A stretch of 64,000 nucleotides of DNA from Anas platyrhynchos (taxonomy: Eukaryota; Chordata; Aves; Anseriformes; Anatidae): assembly GCF_047663525.1 (NCBI RefSeq), contig NC_092611.1:3013001-3077000 (forward strand), written 5' to 3'. The notes below the pieces were generated by a model. The model ran no database searches, was not told where the DNA came from, and worked only from the letters and a program-made list of their open reading frames with translations. Positions 23,550 through 35,438 of the stretch are shown here, one piece after another. The position numbers were made by a program, and so were the translations under genes. The first letter of the stretch is position 1. The number at the start of each line of letters is the position of its first letter.

Positions 23550-26500
23550 GATAGCAAAACTTAATTTTAACCCCGGTGCCATGCTCAGCTGCTGCTCTGA
23601 GAGGTGATTTTTGCCTGATGTGGGGCACTGCTGGCTGCTGGGGGATGTTACGCATTGCTAAACAGGACTGACTGCACCCTGACTGCAATTCCTTGTGCCT
23701 CTTCCTTCCCTGGCACTGCTTTTTTGGGATCCCCGGCTGTCATTACCCCTGCGGCCGGAAAGTGGCCAGATGCTATCCTTGTTAAATATCTGCTAAATGA
23801 ATAATCTCCTGGCTATCTCATGCACCATCGTTGCTGTTGCCTCCATCGCGGGGCGATAGCGATCGGGATGACGTGACGGATGTGCCGGGCTTGGAAACGC
23901 TCCTGCCGTGCCAAGCAGAGGAGCGGTGTCTGGGTGAGGATGATCTCACCTGGATCGTGTTCCCCTCCCCGCGCGGCTCTTGCTCTCCCTGGGGAGGTAA
24001 TTTTAAACGAGGGCAATGGCTCAGTGAAGGTCTCGCGCCGGAGCACGGACGGACAGACAGACTGAGTCGGTTCAGGTCTGGCCAATGTAAGGAGGAGACT
24101 CGCTGGTGCTCGGGCTCCTCTTCCTCAAGAGGTTGTTTTTTTGGGGGGGGGAAAGCAAAAACATTTGGAGTTTTTTTGGCAGGAGCTGTTGAGAAGGCAG
24201 CGTGAGCGCAAGGAAACGTGATCCTTCCTCCCTGCCCCTGGGAGACGGAGCCAAGCCTGGGGGCGGTGGGGGTGGCACCGGGGCTGGGTGCCCATGCAGC
24301 CCCCGGGGGGCCAGCACCACCGTGTGCCGTTTTCCTTCCAGCTTGGGAGCGCCATGGGGAAGAGCAGCTTCACAGGGCGTGCGCTTTATTGTTTTATTTT
24401 TGTTTTTGTTTTTTAAAGAAAGCTACTCGATTCGCAATGAAGAGGGAGCAGAGTTTCCAGGAGCAGCTTGTCCTGACGGAGCTGGGGAGGAACAAGCAGT
24501 CGATGAATTAAAGATGGGTGGAAAATGAACAAGGGAAAGTGCAACCATCAGCTGGACGGGTAGGAAAACACCGAGCCTGTTCAGGGCTAAACAAATCATT
24601 AAGTGTGTGTCTCCGGCCAGGGACAGTGAAGAAAGCTGGGGTTGGGTTTATTCTGTAGCATCACTGAGGGGTGCACTGAGCACTGCAGAGGGCAGAGATT
24701 GCTGATTTTAATCTTTAAAGCTGGGCTGTGCTGGGGAGGTTTTGGGGCAGTTGAGCTTTTGGCTCCCTGGGGAAGGCTTCTGCATGGTGGTGATGCCACG
24801 TCCTCCGGTGCTGGCGTTGGTGGGTTTTTAAAAGTTGTTGTGAAACTTGAAGGTGCAGGGAAGAGCAGATAATGCATTGAGAGCTGTGGTTTGAGTCAGT
24901 CAGAGAGGTTGTGGTGCTGCCTTGAGAAGGCAGGAGCTGGAAACCACCGGCCATATAAACCATCTGGAAAGGATTAAATACGTGTGGGGGGTAAGGATGA
25001 GCTGCCCCTCCACACCACCTTTGGAGGTTGTTGCCTGCACGCGGCATCGCTGGGAAGCACTCAGCACCCATGGGGAACAGGCACGTGGCACAGCCCCCTA
25101 GTGCGGAGCCCAGGGAGGAAGAGGAGCAAAGTTCAGCTCTTTTTTTTTTTTTTTTTAATATCCTTGCTGTTGTCCATGGGGATGCTCCTCCCTCCCCTGT
25201 GTGAGCTGTAAGAACGTTCATTTCCTGGCCAGGTTAGCTGTGATGCTGGGTCACAACGCCTGCGGCATCGTGCTGCTGGGGCCCCTTGTGGCACGGCACG
25301 CTGAGATGGTAGCCCTTGGCCGGGGAGGTGCCTGAACAGTGTGCTTTTGCCAGACCTCAGGCTGGGAACAACTAATTGCGCTGGTTAACGAGGGGGAGCC
25401 TTTGAGGAGAGGAGGATGCCAGGATGTTGATGCAGGGAGCCTCCTCTGGCCCTTTACACCTGGATTTCCATGTGGGAACCATCCCTGCTCCCTCCTGGGC
25501 TGCTCAGGAGGTGACACAAGGATATAGGACCTTGAGCAAGGCTGGAAAACGCCACGAAGTGGTGGTCCTGTGGGGAGAAACAATCGTCTGCAGCTTGCCA
25601 GGATCCACCAGTGATTGCTCCTGGCCCTTCTTGTTGAGCTGGAAATACCTGCTTTCGGCAGATCCTCCCGGAGCCCTGCTGCTCCTGAGCAGTTCTGGGA
25701 GGTTGATGAGCCTTAATGGGCTCCGATAGGAGCCTGCTTTGCTATGGGGTCTGCCGTCTGGACAGGACCCGCCAGGCCTGCTGCAGAGGAGGAGGCAGCC
25801 CCTTGGCCCCCCTTGCAGGTCCAAGCATCCCTGTCCTGGTGCCGTGCCACGCCGTTAAGTGCTTTAGCAGGAGCTCTCAGGGGGGAGTTTAGCCTCATTA
25901 ACAAATCCTATAATTCATGGTTCTAAATAAAAAGGCTCTGGCTGCTCTGGTCCTGGCTCGCCTCCCTGCATTAGCTGCATTGCCCTGGGGCACTGGCTCA
26001 GCCTGCTGCTCTCCCTCTGGCCGGGACATCACCGTCTGGGTATCCCGTGCTGTTTCCCTGGGAAATGCAGGCGTGCCCACAAAGCTGGTAATCCCCCAAA
26101 ACACAGGAAGCCAAATCTATGGCTGCTCAGGTGAATGCAGGGCTGGTTCAGCTGCTGGAAGGATGCTTGGGCAGGAGGGCTGCTTGTTAAACGGTTTGGC
26201 CACTTGCAGCGCGGCCCCAGGTGTGTCTGGTCTGGCTGTGGATTGTGGTGAGCTGTGCTTTATTTGCTCCCTGTGCAGAAATGCAGGGTTTGCAGCTGGC
26301 TGAGCCCCTGGCTTTTGCCAGCCCCCCCACCCCCTGGGGGCACCCCCAGGACATTTTCTGTCCCTTCTATCCATAGGAGAGTGCAGAAAAAGGCTCCTGC
26401 TCACCTGGAGGGGATAGCATCGTGGGGCACATCTCCTCTCCTCCCGTTTCACTCTGTCAGATGCTCTCGTAGGTGGGGAAAACCCCCTCAGAGGGGGCTG

Positions 26501-29500
26501 GGGAGGGAAGCTGCACGTCCTTGTGCTGGTCCAGCCTTGCTCCCAAGGGCATCTGTGGAAAGCCCAGACCTTGGATGCGCTGAGCACTGGGAGATAAGCA
26601 CCGAACCCTGCTGATGGGAGAAGCTGGTGGTGATTTCCTTCCTTGCTTTAGTAAACACACTTTTGCTTTCCTCTAGCTGGGATCTAAAATTAGCTGAGAG
26701 TTGCGCAAGCGAGCAGCATGCGGTGCTGTGGGTGCTGTGCCGCCTCTCCCAGCCCGCGTGCCCCAGGGAAGGGTGGCAGCACCGGTGAGCAGCTGCAGGA
26801 AGCGGGAGATACAGGGCAGGAAGAGCAAAAAGGAGCGGGGAGAGGACGTGGTGCCCCCCTGGTTACCCCCACATGACCCATGGGTGCAGAAAACCCCACA
26901 CTCGCTGCACCAGTGAGCAACAGCGGGGGCAATGTATGGGACGTGCTCCTGGCGTGATGTGTCACTTAACCCTGATGTTCGTGGCGTGTAGGAGCACAGA
27001 TATGAGAGCAAGGAAGATGCTTTACAGAGTTCTGGGCACTGGGAGTTTTTCAGCCCCCGTAATCCCAGCACTCAGCATTTCCACTCCGAGCACGGGCTGG
27101 GGCATAGCGCGGTAGAAACCTTGGCTCCTTCGGCAGAGGGAAGACGTGGGACGGGCCCCACTCGCAAGCAGAGGGAAGAAAGGCCCTTTTGTTCGGTGCT
27201 GGTGAAATGGGATGTTTTGTCACCACTGGATTTTTTTTCTTTTTTCCTTTTTTTTTTTGTTGTTTTCTTTTTCCCCTCCAAAACTCAATTCTGCCAAAAT
27301 CGCCTTGATTTTTGTGAAGTGTTTTGGTTTTGATGGAATGGCGTTTTCCAGTGGAAAACTCCGGCGTTGTGGCTTTGCCCCCTGGCACGGACAGCTTTCC
27401 TCTGCAACCTGGGCCAGCTTTGCCTTGCCCCGTGCGAGCAGCTGCAGTCTTGGCCCCCTCTGGGGCCACCCAAACCCCAGCCCATGCTCAGGAAAGCAAA
27501 TCTGGCCCACATCCACCCCTAACCTAGAGCTGGGGGCAGCAATGGGCTCAGCCCACCCCTTGCTGCAGGATGCGGCTGGCTCCTTTTCCTGCTTCACCCC
27601 ACCTGGCTCCTCATTAGCTGGGGTAATTAAGCTAGATGCAGAACAGCTGTCCCTGCCCTGCTGCAAGGAAAGCGGTTTCTCTTTCCAAAGCAGTGCAGCA
27701 GAAGGGGTTTTGTGCATGGAAACTTCTTGCTGGGGGTATTTTTTTCTTCCCCAAACTGTCTGTGGTGGTGAGATGCTGGTGTGGCGCCAACGAGGATGTG
27801 GAAATTAGAAAGTTTGGGAAAAGTGAAGCTGGCTGCAAAGCCACGGGGCTAGAGAGAGCTGGAGCAGGGCAGTGCGTGGGGAAGGCACCCGAGAATCCCA
27901 GGGGGCAGGCAGGGGCTGGAGTCCCCCCTTCTGCAGGAGGCATCACCAGGGACCTGCCAGGGTCTCTGTTGGCTTCCTAAAAGGCCGGGTGAGTCACCAG
28001 AGGGGATTTCAGCAGGAAGATTCAAGAGGGTAGGGGAAATCCAGCTGCCCCTTGGTGGGGGTTCCTTTGTAAAGCAGCCCAGAGCGTGGCCCCTGCCAGC
28101 GCTCGGGGACGTGGGTGGTTCTGTGGCCACGCTCTGCCACACACGGTGGCCTGCTGGGGCAGCTCGGAGCAGCCCTGGGTGGCTCCTGCACCCTTGTAGC
28201 TACAGAAGGGTGGGATGAACAGGACCCGATGCCTCTGGGTTGTCACTGGGATTTTTGGGGTGCATGCTCCTCTGAAGCCAAGCGCATCCTGAGCATCCTT
28301 TGCCCGCTGCCATTGCGCTGAGCCTCTCCCCGTTTTTCCTTTGCCAGGGGAAGAGAGGATGGACCCATAGACCCCCAGCCCTTGGAGACCCTGTCCCCTC
28401 TGCTCGCCTCGCAAGGACGGACCGTAAGTATCCACTGCCTCCTTCCTGCTCCGTGTGGTTCCCCCACAGCATCCCCGCACGGGGGGCACCCGATTCAGCC
28501 CCTCCTGCTGCAGGGGGGTGCCCATTGGGGTGGGCTGGGGCCGAGGGGCCGTGGAGCAAGGCTCTAGATGCAAATGGACGGGTGGGCTGCAAGTGCTGCC
28601 AGGAGGGTTATGGGGCACCCTCCGCTGCCATGAGCAGCTTGAGGGAAGGGAGAGTGTGTGGGGGATGCTCAAACTCCCCAGTGCGTGTGGTGGGGACACT
28701 CGCCCTCCAAGGGCACATCCCTCCTGCTTTCCGCAGCTCGATGCATCCCTTTTCCCTCCTTGTTGTGTTGCCACAGAGTGCGTTGGCTGGGAGCTGCCTT
28801 CACCTCGCTGGTGCTGTGGGGTCAGGATGAGGCAGAAGCCCTCCAGGCACCCTCTGCTATCCCCGTGTGGCTCCCTGTCTCCCCCAGCTGTCCCCAGCTG
28901 GCGGCTCACCAGTGAACATAGATGGGATGCTCACCCAAAGCATTCTATTTTTGTATAAAATAACAAAAGAGCAATGAAAGCCGACGATAAGACCTCCTTG
29001 CTGCACAAAGAACTGAGTTGCTGTGCTTGCCAGGCTCAGGTGTAATTGAACAAATCCGAAATGATCAGATGGGAGCTGCTGCTGTACTGCAGAGGCAGCT
29101 CTGTGTCCTGCGATGTGGAGGATGCTGGTGGCTGCAGGAGGGTCAGGGCATGGATTTGGGGTAGGGGGTACCCCAAAGGCTTGAGGTGCTGTGGTACTGC
29201 CGCTTGTTGCAACTGAGTTTGAGAGCTCCTGAGCTGAAATCTGTCTTAAAACAAGCAGCATGGAAGAGCGAGTGGGTGAAACTTGTGGGAGGAGCAGCCT
29301 GGGCTGCTTATTTTGGAGACCTGCAGCCATGTGAACACTCGTCCAACCCAAGCCTCTCCCCATGAGGCTATTTGCTCTTCTGGGAGAGGTCTCAGCGCTT
29401 TTTGTAGTAGTGTTGAAGAGACAATCTTACATTTTTTGACCCTGGATGTGCCATGGGCAGCCAGGGCAGCCCAGGGGTGACCTCTAGGTGCTGTTTGCCA

Positions 29501-31273
29501 GCTTCCAAATTGCTTTGGTCACAGGTAAATATTATGTTAACACTCACCTGCCTACAAGGGTTTTTTCGCTATCGTAAATCTTTGGTCAGTTTTTTGTATG
29601 GCTGAGATACCACGTGCTAAGGCTAAACACTGCTGTCCCCATTAGAAAGCTATTGAGATTGTCACAAAGAGCATTTAAAACGGTCTGGGGCTTTTAAAAT
29701 GTGATGAGTGGTATCTGCCCCAGACTTGTGGGCTCGTGGTGGTGGGATCCCAAAAGGACCCCTGCGTTTCCTTCCCAGCTTGGAAAAAACCCGAAGGCCG
29801 CTGTGCTGCCAGTGTGTGATCGCAGCCTTTCGGCAGGGTTTTGCCAAGGTGTGCTCAGGATCCCACCAGCAGCTTTGACAAGCGAGCAGCCCCCGGGGTG
29901 CAGGGTGTTCCCGTGTGCCCCATCACCACCTCTGTATAATTTTCCTCCGTCCCTCCTAGGAGCTGAGGCTAAGGGGGTGGCTGTTGCTGTCCCAGCTGCG
30001 TTTTGGGGTGCTGGGGAGCTGACTGCAGCATGGAATCTCCCTATCCCTACTCCTCTGCCCGTGGCCAGGTTGGGGCAAGCAGTGCGAAACAGCCTAAAAA
30101 GCAAAATTGCCTGGAGGGGAGATGGCTTTTCTCAAACCTGTGGCTTCCTCCACCCGAGCATAGGGTGCAGAGGTCTCACCATGGCAAAATCCACCCTGCA
30201 GCTGGGTTATGTGGCTGGTTTGGTGCCATGCAGCTGTCCTGCACCTCTTTTTGGCAAACCAGCTTGTATTTCGTGCACATCCCCTCGTCCGTAGGAGGGA
30301 TGGGCATCTCCTCCTGGGTGGGAGCTTCTTGGATGCAGAGCCAGGCGTCGTGGGGAAGCTGATGCAATGTGGGTTTAATTCAGCCTGGATTGAATCGGCA
30401 GCCAGCGGTGCTGGAGGTGCAGAGGAATTAGAAGAGCAACTCTTGAGCCGTTCCCTCTCTTGTTTCAAGCACCACAGGGGGAGAGGTCTTGGCAAGGAGG
30501 GTGCTGCCTGGATGCCAAATGCCCTGGCAAGCTGGAGAGCCAGGGGTGCCGCCTGTCGGGTGGCCCCGCCGGGATGGGAGGGCGCGGGGGGCTTCGGGGG
30601 TGGTGATGGAGAGGCTGGGACACGCAGAGGCAGTGTGCCCCCAGCCAGGCTGTGTGTGGGGGATCCGACATCTGACGGATTCCTCTGGTAATTGGGGCCG
30701 TAAATCCTGCCGAAAGCTGTTTGATTCCGTATCAGCACCTGAGTGCTCCCCTGCGCTGAAATGCACGCGCCTGCTGCTGCCAACACCTGGGGCTTGCGGG
30801 GTGGTTTCTCATTAGCTTGCCTCTCCTGGAGGTCCCTCAGCGCAGCTGAGGAGGGGGTGAAGAGCTGGGATCAAAGCCCCCCCACGTGGATTCCTCCCTC
30901 TGGGGAGGGTGCGGAGCTGTTCTGGGGCTCGTGGTGTTTCAGCGTGTGGGTGATGGATGGGGGAAGTGATGGTCCAGCTTGGGGCTAGGGGGGTTGTGCT
31001 GTCCTGTGCGTCTCCATCAGGTCTCTGTTGCTAAATGTGAGTCCCTGGGGGCTGCCAGCACATCCCTTCCTTGGTGTAATCCCCTCCAAATCCACCTCTG
31101 CTCCAGTTTCATAAAACCCCACGTGTTTCTGGGGTGACCTGCTGGGGATGCTCGTTCGTGTTTGGCAGCACAGGGAGGGGTATTTGGAGCAGGAGGTGCC
31201 CCTGCTCCCGCCGAGCCTGGGGCAGAGGGAAGTGTCCTCTCGCTGTGTCAGCCATCGTTTTCAGAATTTCTGG

Positions 31274-31287
31274 GTTACCATGGTAAC
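31274..31287. promoter_or_regulatory. Perfect RFX X-box palindrome
   Basis: GTTACCATGGTAAC is a fully symmetric match to the RFX consensus GTNRCC(0-3)RGYAAC. It lies deep in the probable ST3GAL4 first intron. Binding is inferred from motif knowledge only. Confidence 0.6.
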
Positions 31288-31473
31288 ACGAAGGTATGGT
31301 GTGTTTCTTGGGGTGGTCCTCGGCTGCTGGGTGGGATTGTGTGGTGCTGGGACAGGGTGAGGGCATCATACTCTCTCCAGTGCTTGAAATGTATTTTTAT
31401 TTTTTTTATTTTTTTTCCAAAGATGGGCTGGGAACAGCGTGGCCAGTGCCTTCTGCCGCTTTGATATTTGCAA

Positions 31474-31560
31474 ATTACAGAATTACAGAATTACAGAATT
31501 TCTAGGTTGGAAGAGACCTCAAGATCATCGAGTCCAACCTCTAAATCCAACACAGCAGAA
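31474..31560 (-). mobile_element. CR1 retrotransposon 3'-end fragment
   Basis: Reading the minus strand gives the standard avian CR1 3' terminus: GGTTGGACTCGATGATCTTG, then AGGTCTCTTCCAACCTAG, then an ATTCTGTA-type 8-bp tandem tail (31474-31500 on the plus strand). Only the last roughly 80 bp are clear, consistent with the usual severe 5' truncation of CR1 copies. The inner boundary is approximate. Confidence 0.85.
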
Positions 31561-34500
31561 AAACAGAACCCTGGAAAGCATCTGCTTTCCACCTCGCAGC
31601 TTGCTGTGATGCTGACCCCATAAATTAGATGCCTTGGGTGCATCCCAGCCCAGGCTCCAACAGCTGGGTGCCCCAAACGTGGCAGGGGAGCAGAAAATCG
31701 TGCCAGGCATCGCCCGGATGGGATGCATGGGGGCAACTGCTGCAGCCCTGAGCCCTCCTTGTTCTCTCGATGCTCTGAAATCATTAATGGTCTAATTGCG
31801 GTCCGGGCAGGCGAAACGGTGGGCAGTGAATCGCAGCGTGTTGTGACAGCAGCAAAAGCTGTTTTGTGCCCGGCTGCTGCAGCTTGAAGGGTGCAGAGGG
31901 AGCAGAGCCCCTTGGCTTTGTGTCCACAGGGGAGTTTGCGTGCAGCAGGGATCTGGCACTGTGCATCCAGCAGGTACAAGCCCCACGGGGCTTCCTGATC
32001 CTTGCAAACGTTTTGCGCTTCCCTTGTGCTCTCATCCGTTTGATCCACGCTGGTTGCTCTTTGTGCTGAGTTGGGGCAAGAAACCCTGCGTTGAGGTTTT
32101 AACCTGCGGCAAGGGCGATGCTCGCGTGGGGCTGGGGAAGGGGAGACCTGGCTGCGAACACAGGCGATGCATCTGGCAGCCGCAGCGCTTTCAAGTAATC
32201 CGAGGGCGATAACGTTCAGCCTGGGGGCGTTGTGGAAGTAAGATGTGCAGACATCAAAGAAAGGGGTTTTTCGGCTGTCTCTTTGAGGAGAAGCTCCAAA
32301 TCTCACCCTGCCAGCCAGGGATGCGGCAGGGCCAGTGGGATGCTGGAGCTTCCAGCCATGGGATGGGGGAACTGGCTGGGTTCGCTCACACCTCCATGCT
32401 TTGGGGAGTTTGGGCGGCAGATCTGGCACTGCCAGGCTGGGGGAGGCTGAACTATTACCAGAGCCCCTCCTTTGTGGCCTTGGTGTGAGGGCAGCCTGGG
32501 TGTGCTCTGTTTTGCTCTGCATTCCCCAAACTGCTTCACTGAGCAGTGCTCGTTTTCCTCAGAACTATTTAGTTGTTTGTCTTAGATTAGCTTTACATAA
32601 GGCCCAGCTTGTGCTTACAAGCCTGAATAAAAGATCATAAAGCCTGGAAGGTGGTGGTGGTGGTGGGGGAGAAGTATTTTAAAGAAGCCACTATGTAAAA
32701 GCAAAGAGTGGGGGTGGGAGCTTGCTTTCCTGGTGTTGGAGCATCTCAGGCCGGTGGGAAGGAGAAGCCACTTGCTGCATAGCTCGATTGCCTGGGTTTG
32801 GTGCTGAGACAGAGCTCGGAAGCAGACGGAGTGTGTGTCTGTGATAAATTTGGGCCGTGATGCCCAGGCCTGGGCTATAGCATTGGTGCTGGGGCACCCG
32901 AGGGGCATCCTCAACCTCCAGCTGCACATTTTCCCTCTGGAATTTGGTGGCTGGTTTTTGCTTGGAAAAATAACCCCAAACAAAACTCTTGCAGGCTTTT
33001 TACTTTTCCTCTGATTTAAATCTGCTTATTTTTCGCAATCACGACGGGGGAAGTAGTGAAAGCTGGGGGTGCTTGGTGTCCCGATTGCTGCCCTGGGTCC
33101 CTGGGAGGCTGCAGCCCCCAGCAGGGTGCCGGCCCAGCTGGTATCTGCTTGGCCTCAGAGCCAGGGGATCCCTTTGCAGGGCACACGCAGGGACTTTGTC
33201 CCCGAGCAGAAGGCATATTTCAGGCTGGGACCTGCTGTCTCTTCCTCCCTGCTCGCTCTGGGCCTTTGGGATGCAGCCGTGTCCTTTTCCCTCTCCCTCC
33301 CTTCAGATTCCTCTTGCAAGGAGGGGTTTGCAGCCGTTGTGGGGTGGGATGGGTTTTCCAAGTGTGCGGGGGATGCTGGCACTGTGAGCTGGGGGCATCC
33401 TTGGCTTTCTCATCCCTCCTTTAATTTTTTTTTTTGGGGCTATTGACACCAGGTGTTACCCGACAGTTTGTTATCTGTGCTTTGTGAAGGAGATAAGATC
33501 CAGTGTGAGACAGGTAGTTTCCCAAAGTGCAACACCTTTTATTCTCATCCCTTATCACCAATATCAAATGTGCATGGTTTTCTGTGCTTTATATCCTGCC
33601 TTGTTGCTTGCAGCACCATTCCATTGTGCTCACTGCTCTTTCTTCTCCGGCGCTGCTGATAAGGAAGGTAAGAGCCTGGCACACCCCCGGCTCCTGCGGG
33701 GTCCGTCTTGGACCCTGCTGCCTCTCTTCCTTCCTTGATTTTGCTAGTGATGCCCCAAAAGCCCCAGCAAACACCAGTTTTGCTGTCACTGCTGCGCTGG
33801 GCGGGGGCCGGGTGATGGATGGCCACGCTGGCTCTTCCTGGGGCAGGGAGGCACGACGTGCCCCTGAGCGGCACTGGGTGCCCTCCCGTGTGACTAATCC
33901 CTGAAGCGCCTCCTCGTCCTCTTCCGAGAGGCAGCTGGGGACAGGCTGTGCTTGTTGCGGGGTGCCCGAGCTGAGCCGAGCTGCCGGGAGCCCATCTGCG
34001 TGTTGCGAGTAGAGAGGAGCCATCCCCGGGGAGCAATTTATTGGGGAGCGGGGCTTCCTCCGTGTCCCCTGCTTGGCAGGTGGTGCCCGAAGCTTCTCCC
34101 TCCTGGTAAGTTCATTCTACAGCCCCGCAGCCCTGGTGTTTGCATTGCAAAGTGGTGGCGCACCCGCTGTCTGGGAGGGGGGCTGGTCCCTCCTGCCTGC
34201 TGTCACACTTTGCATCCTTAGGGCACGAGTCTTTTACAAAGCCTCTGGGGTTTCTCCAACACTGGCTGTGATGCTGTGAGAGCCACTGGGATGTCCAGGG
34301 GCATTTGGGGAGGATGGCCAACACCTGCCAGCATCAGCAAGATGGAGATTTTGATGAAGTATGAGTTAATTAGGGGGCTGTGTTTGAGCAAGAGCCATCA
34401 CTGAGCACCCAAGCTGGTGACTGGGGCTTGCTCCACTAGCAGGCACCCACCCCGTGGCAAGTGAGCATCACGCACCGCTGGGGAGGACCTTGTTAGTCAC

Positions 34501-35359
34501 TTCAGTTAGCCACGGGAGGTGGCTAATTAGGGAAGCCTCCAGCTGAGATGCTCCCGCATGACCTGGGACTGGCTTTGACCACAGCCGTTTGCTGGCTTCT
34601 TCTAGGAGCAAGAGGGTTCGGAGGAAGAAAAATTCACCCTGTTTCCAGTGCTGGTGTGTGTGCTAAACTTACGGCCCCTCTGCTGTGGGGCTTCCCCAGG
34701 CTGGGATGCTTGAATCGAAGGCGTTGGAGGTTTCCCAAGTATGTGACGTGCTTTAATTTGGGGGCTGTTTTGCTGCTTCTGTGCTTTCCGCTTGGCTCAG
34801 CAGCGTCGGGCTGGTGCAGTGGTGGTGCTAGTTGAGTGCCCGAGCTCAAAATCCCCCCCACCCCCTTAAAATTCCCCCAAAGTCACGTGTTAGCAAAGGA
34901 TGTGCTTAACCTCCCCCCAGGGTCATCACTATGGGCACTGAGGGTTAGAAACTGGGGCGGGCACGTTGTGGTTCTGTGATTTGAGCTGTAGGCACAAACT
35001 CACTTTTCCTCTTTAACTCATTTTTCTTTCTTAATCTCTGCGTTCATCTGTACGGTGGAGACTCCTCAGGAACCATTTTTTTAATCGCATTTATAAACTC
35101 CGGGTGAATCAGCTGTAGAAATGAAACCCTTGGTGGATGTGGGTCAGGGAAACCCGTATTTAAATGGGAATAAACCAGGGGGCAGCCGCCTGTGGGGAGG
35201 TGAGGATGGGTCCTGCTCCTCTTGGCTGGAGGTGGTAGCGCCTTGCAGCGTGGGATCCCCTGGGGCCACGGGGAGAGCCTTCCCCATGCTGTTTTCTGGG
35301 GAAAGGCCTGGTTTTGGCTGGCAGATCTGAGCTGATGCTTCTCTCCCTTCTTTCTCCAG

Positions 35360-35438
35360 GTGACCGGTGGCAGCCGCGATGAGAGCTCCGGCCCTCGGCT
35401 GATGCCTGCCCTGGCGATAAAGATGATCAACAAGTCCC
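35360..35438 (+). CDS. ST3GAL4: ST3GAL4 start exon (Met 35402 / Met 35423)
   Basis: Acceptor cttctttctccag, donor gtgagt at 35439, ending one base into a codon. The sialyltransferase frame is open across the whole exon, with in-frame Met codons at 35402 and 35423. The second (M-I-N-K-S) aligns with mammalian M-V-S-K-S. A 7-codon upstream ORF (ATG 35379, stop 35400-35402) overlaps the first in-frame Met as TGATG. The start used depends on which first exon is spliced on. Confidence 0.9.

Larger units (their letters stand above)
16720..35359 (+). other. ST3GAL4: Probable ST3GAL4 first intron (18.6 kb)
   Basis: Extends from the CpG-island donor to the acceptor tttctccag before 35360. It contains a G-run-rich segment (16731-16995), a 14-bp perfect hairpin (19019-19050), a 10-bp hairpin (19665-19690), (TTTA)n at 21451-21478, T24 at 23526-23549, a CpG patch (23830-24070), an exon-like segment (28348-28423), an RFX X-box (31274-31287) and a CR1 fragment (31474-31560). 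No protein-coding gene was recognised within it. Confidence 0.5.

Noticed and set aside
28022..28909. 295-codon minus-strand open frame
   Set aside because: Pro/Gly/Ser/Arg-rich composition artefact with no recognised family; overlapping open frames also exist on the other strand.
31491..32522. 343-codon minus-strand open frame
   Set aside because: Crosses a CR1 fragment at one end, shows no domain or splice support, and is compatible with chance in GC-rich intron.
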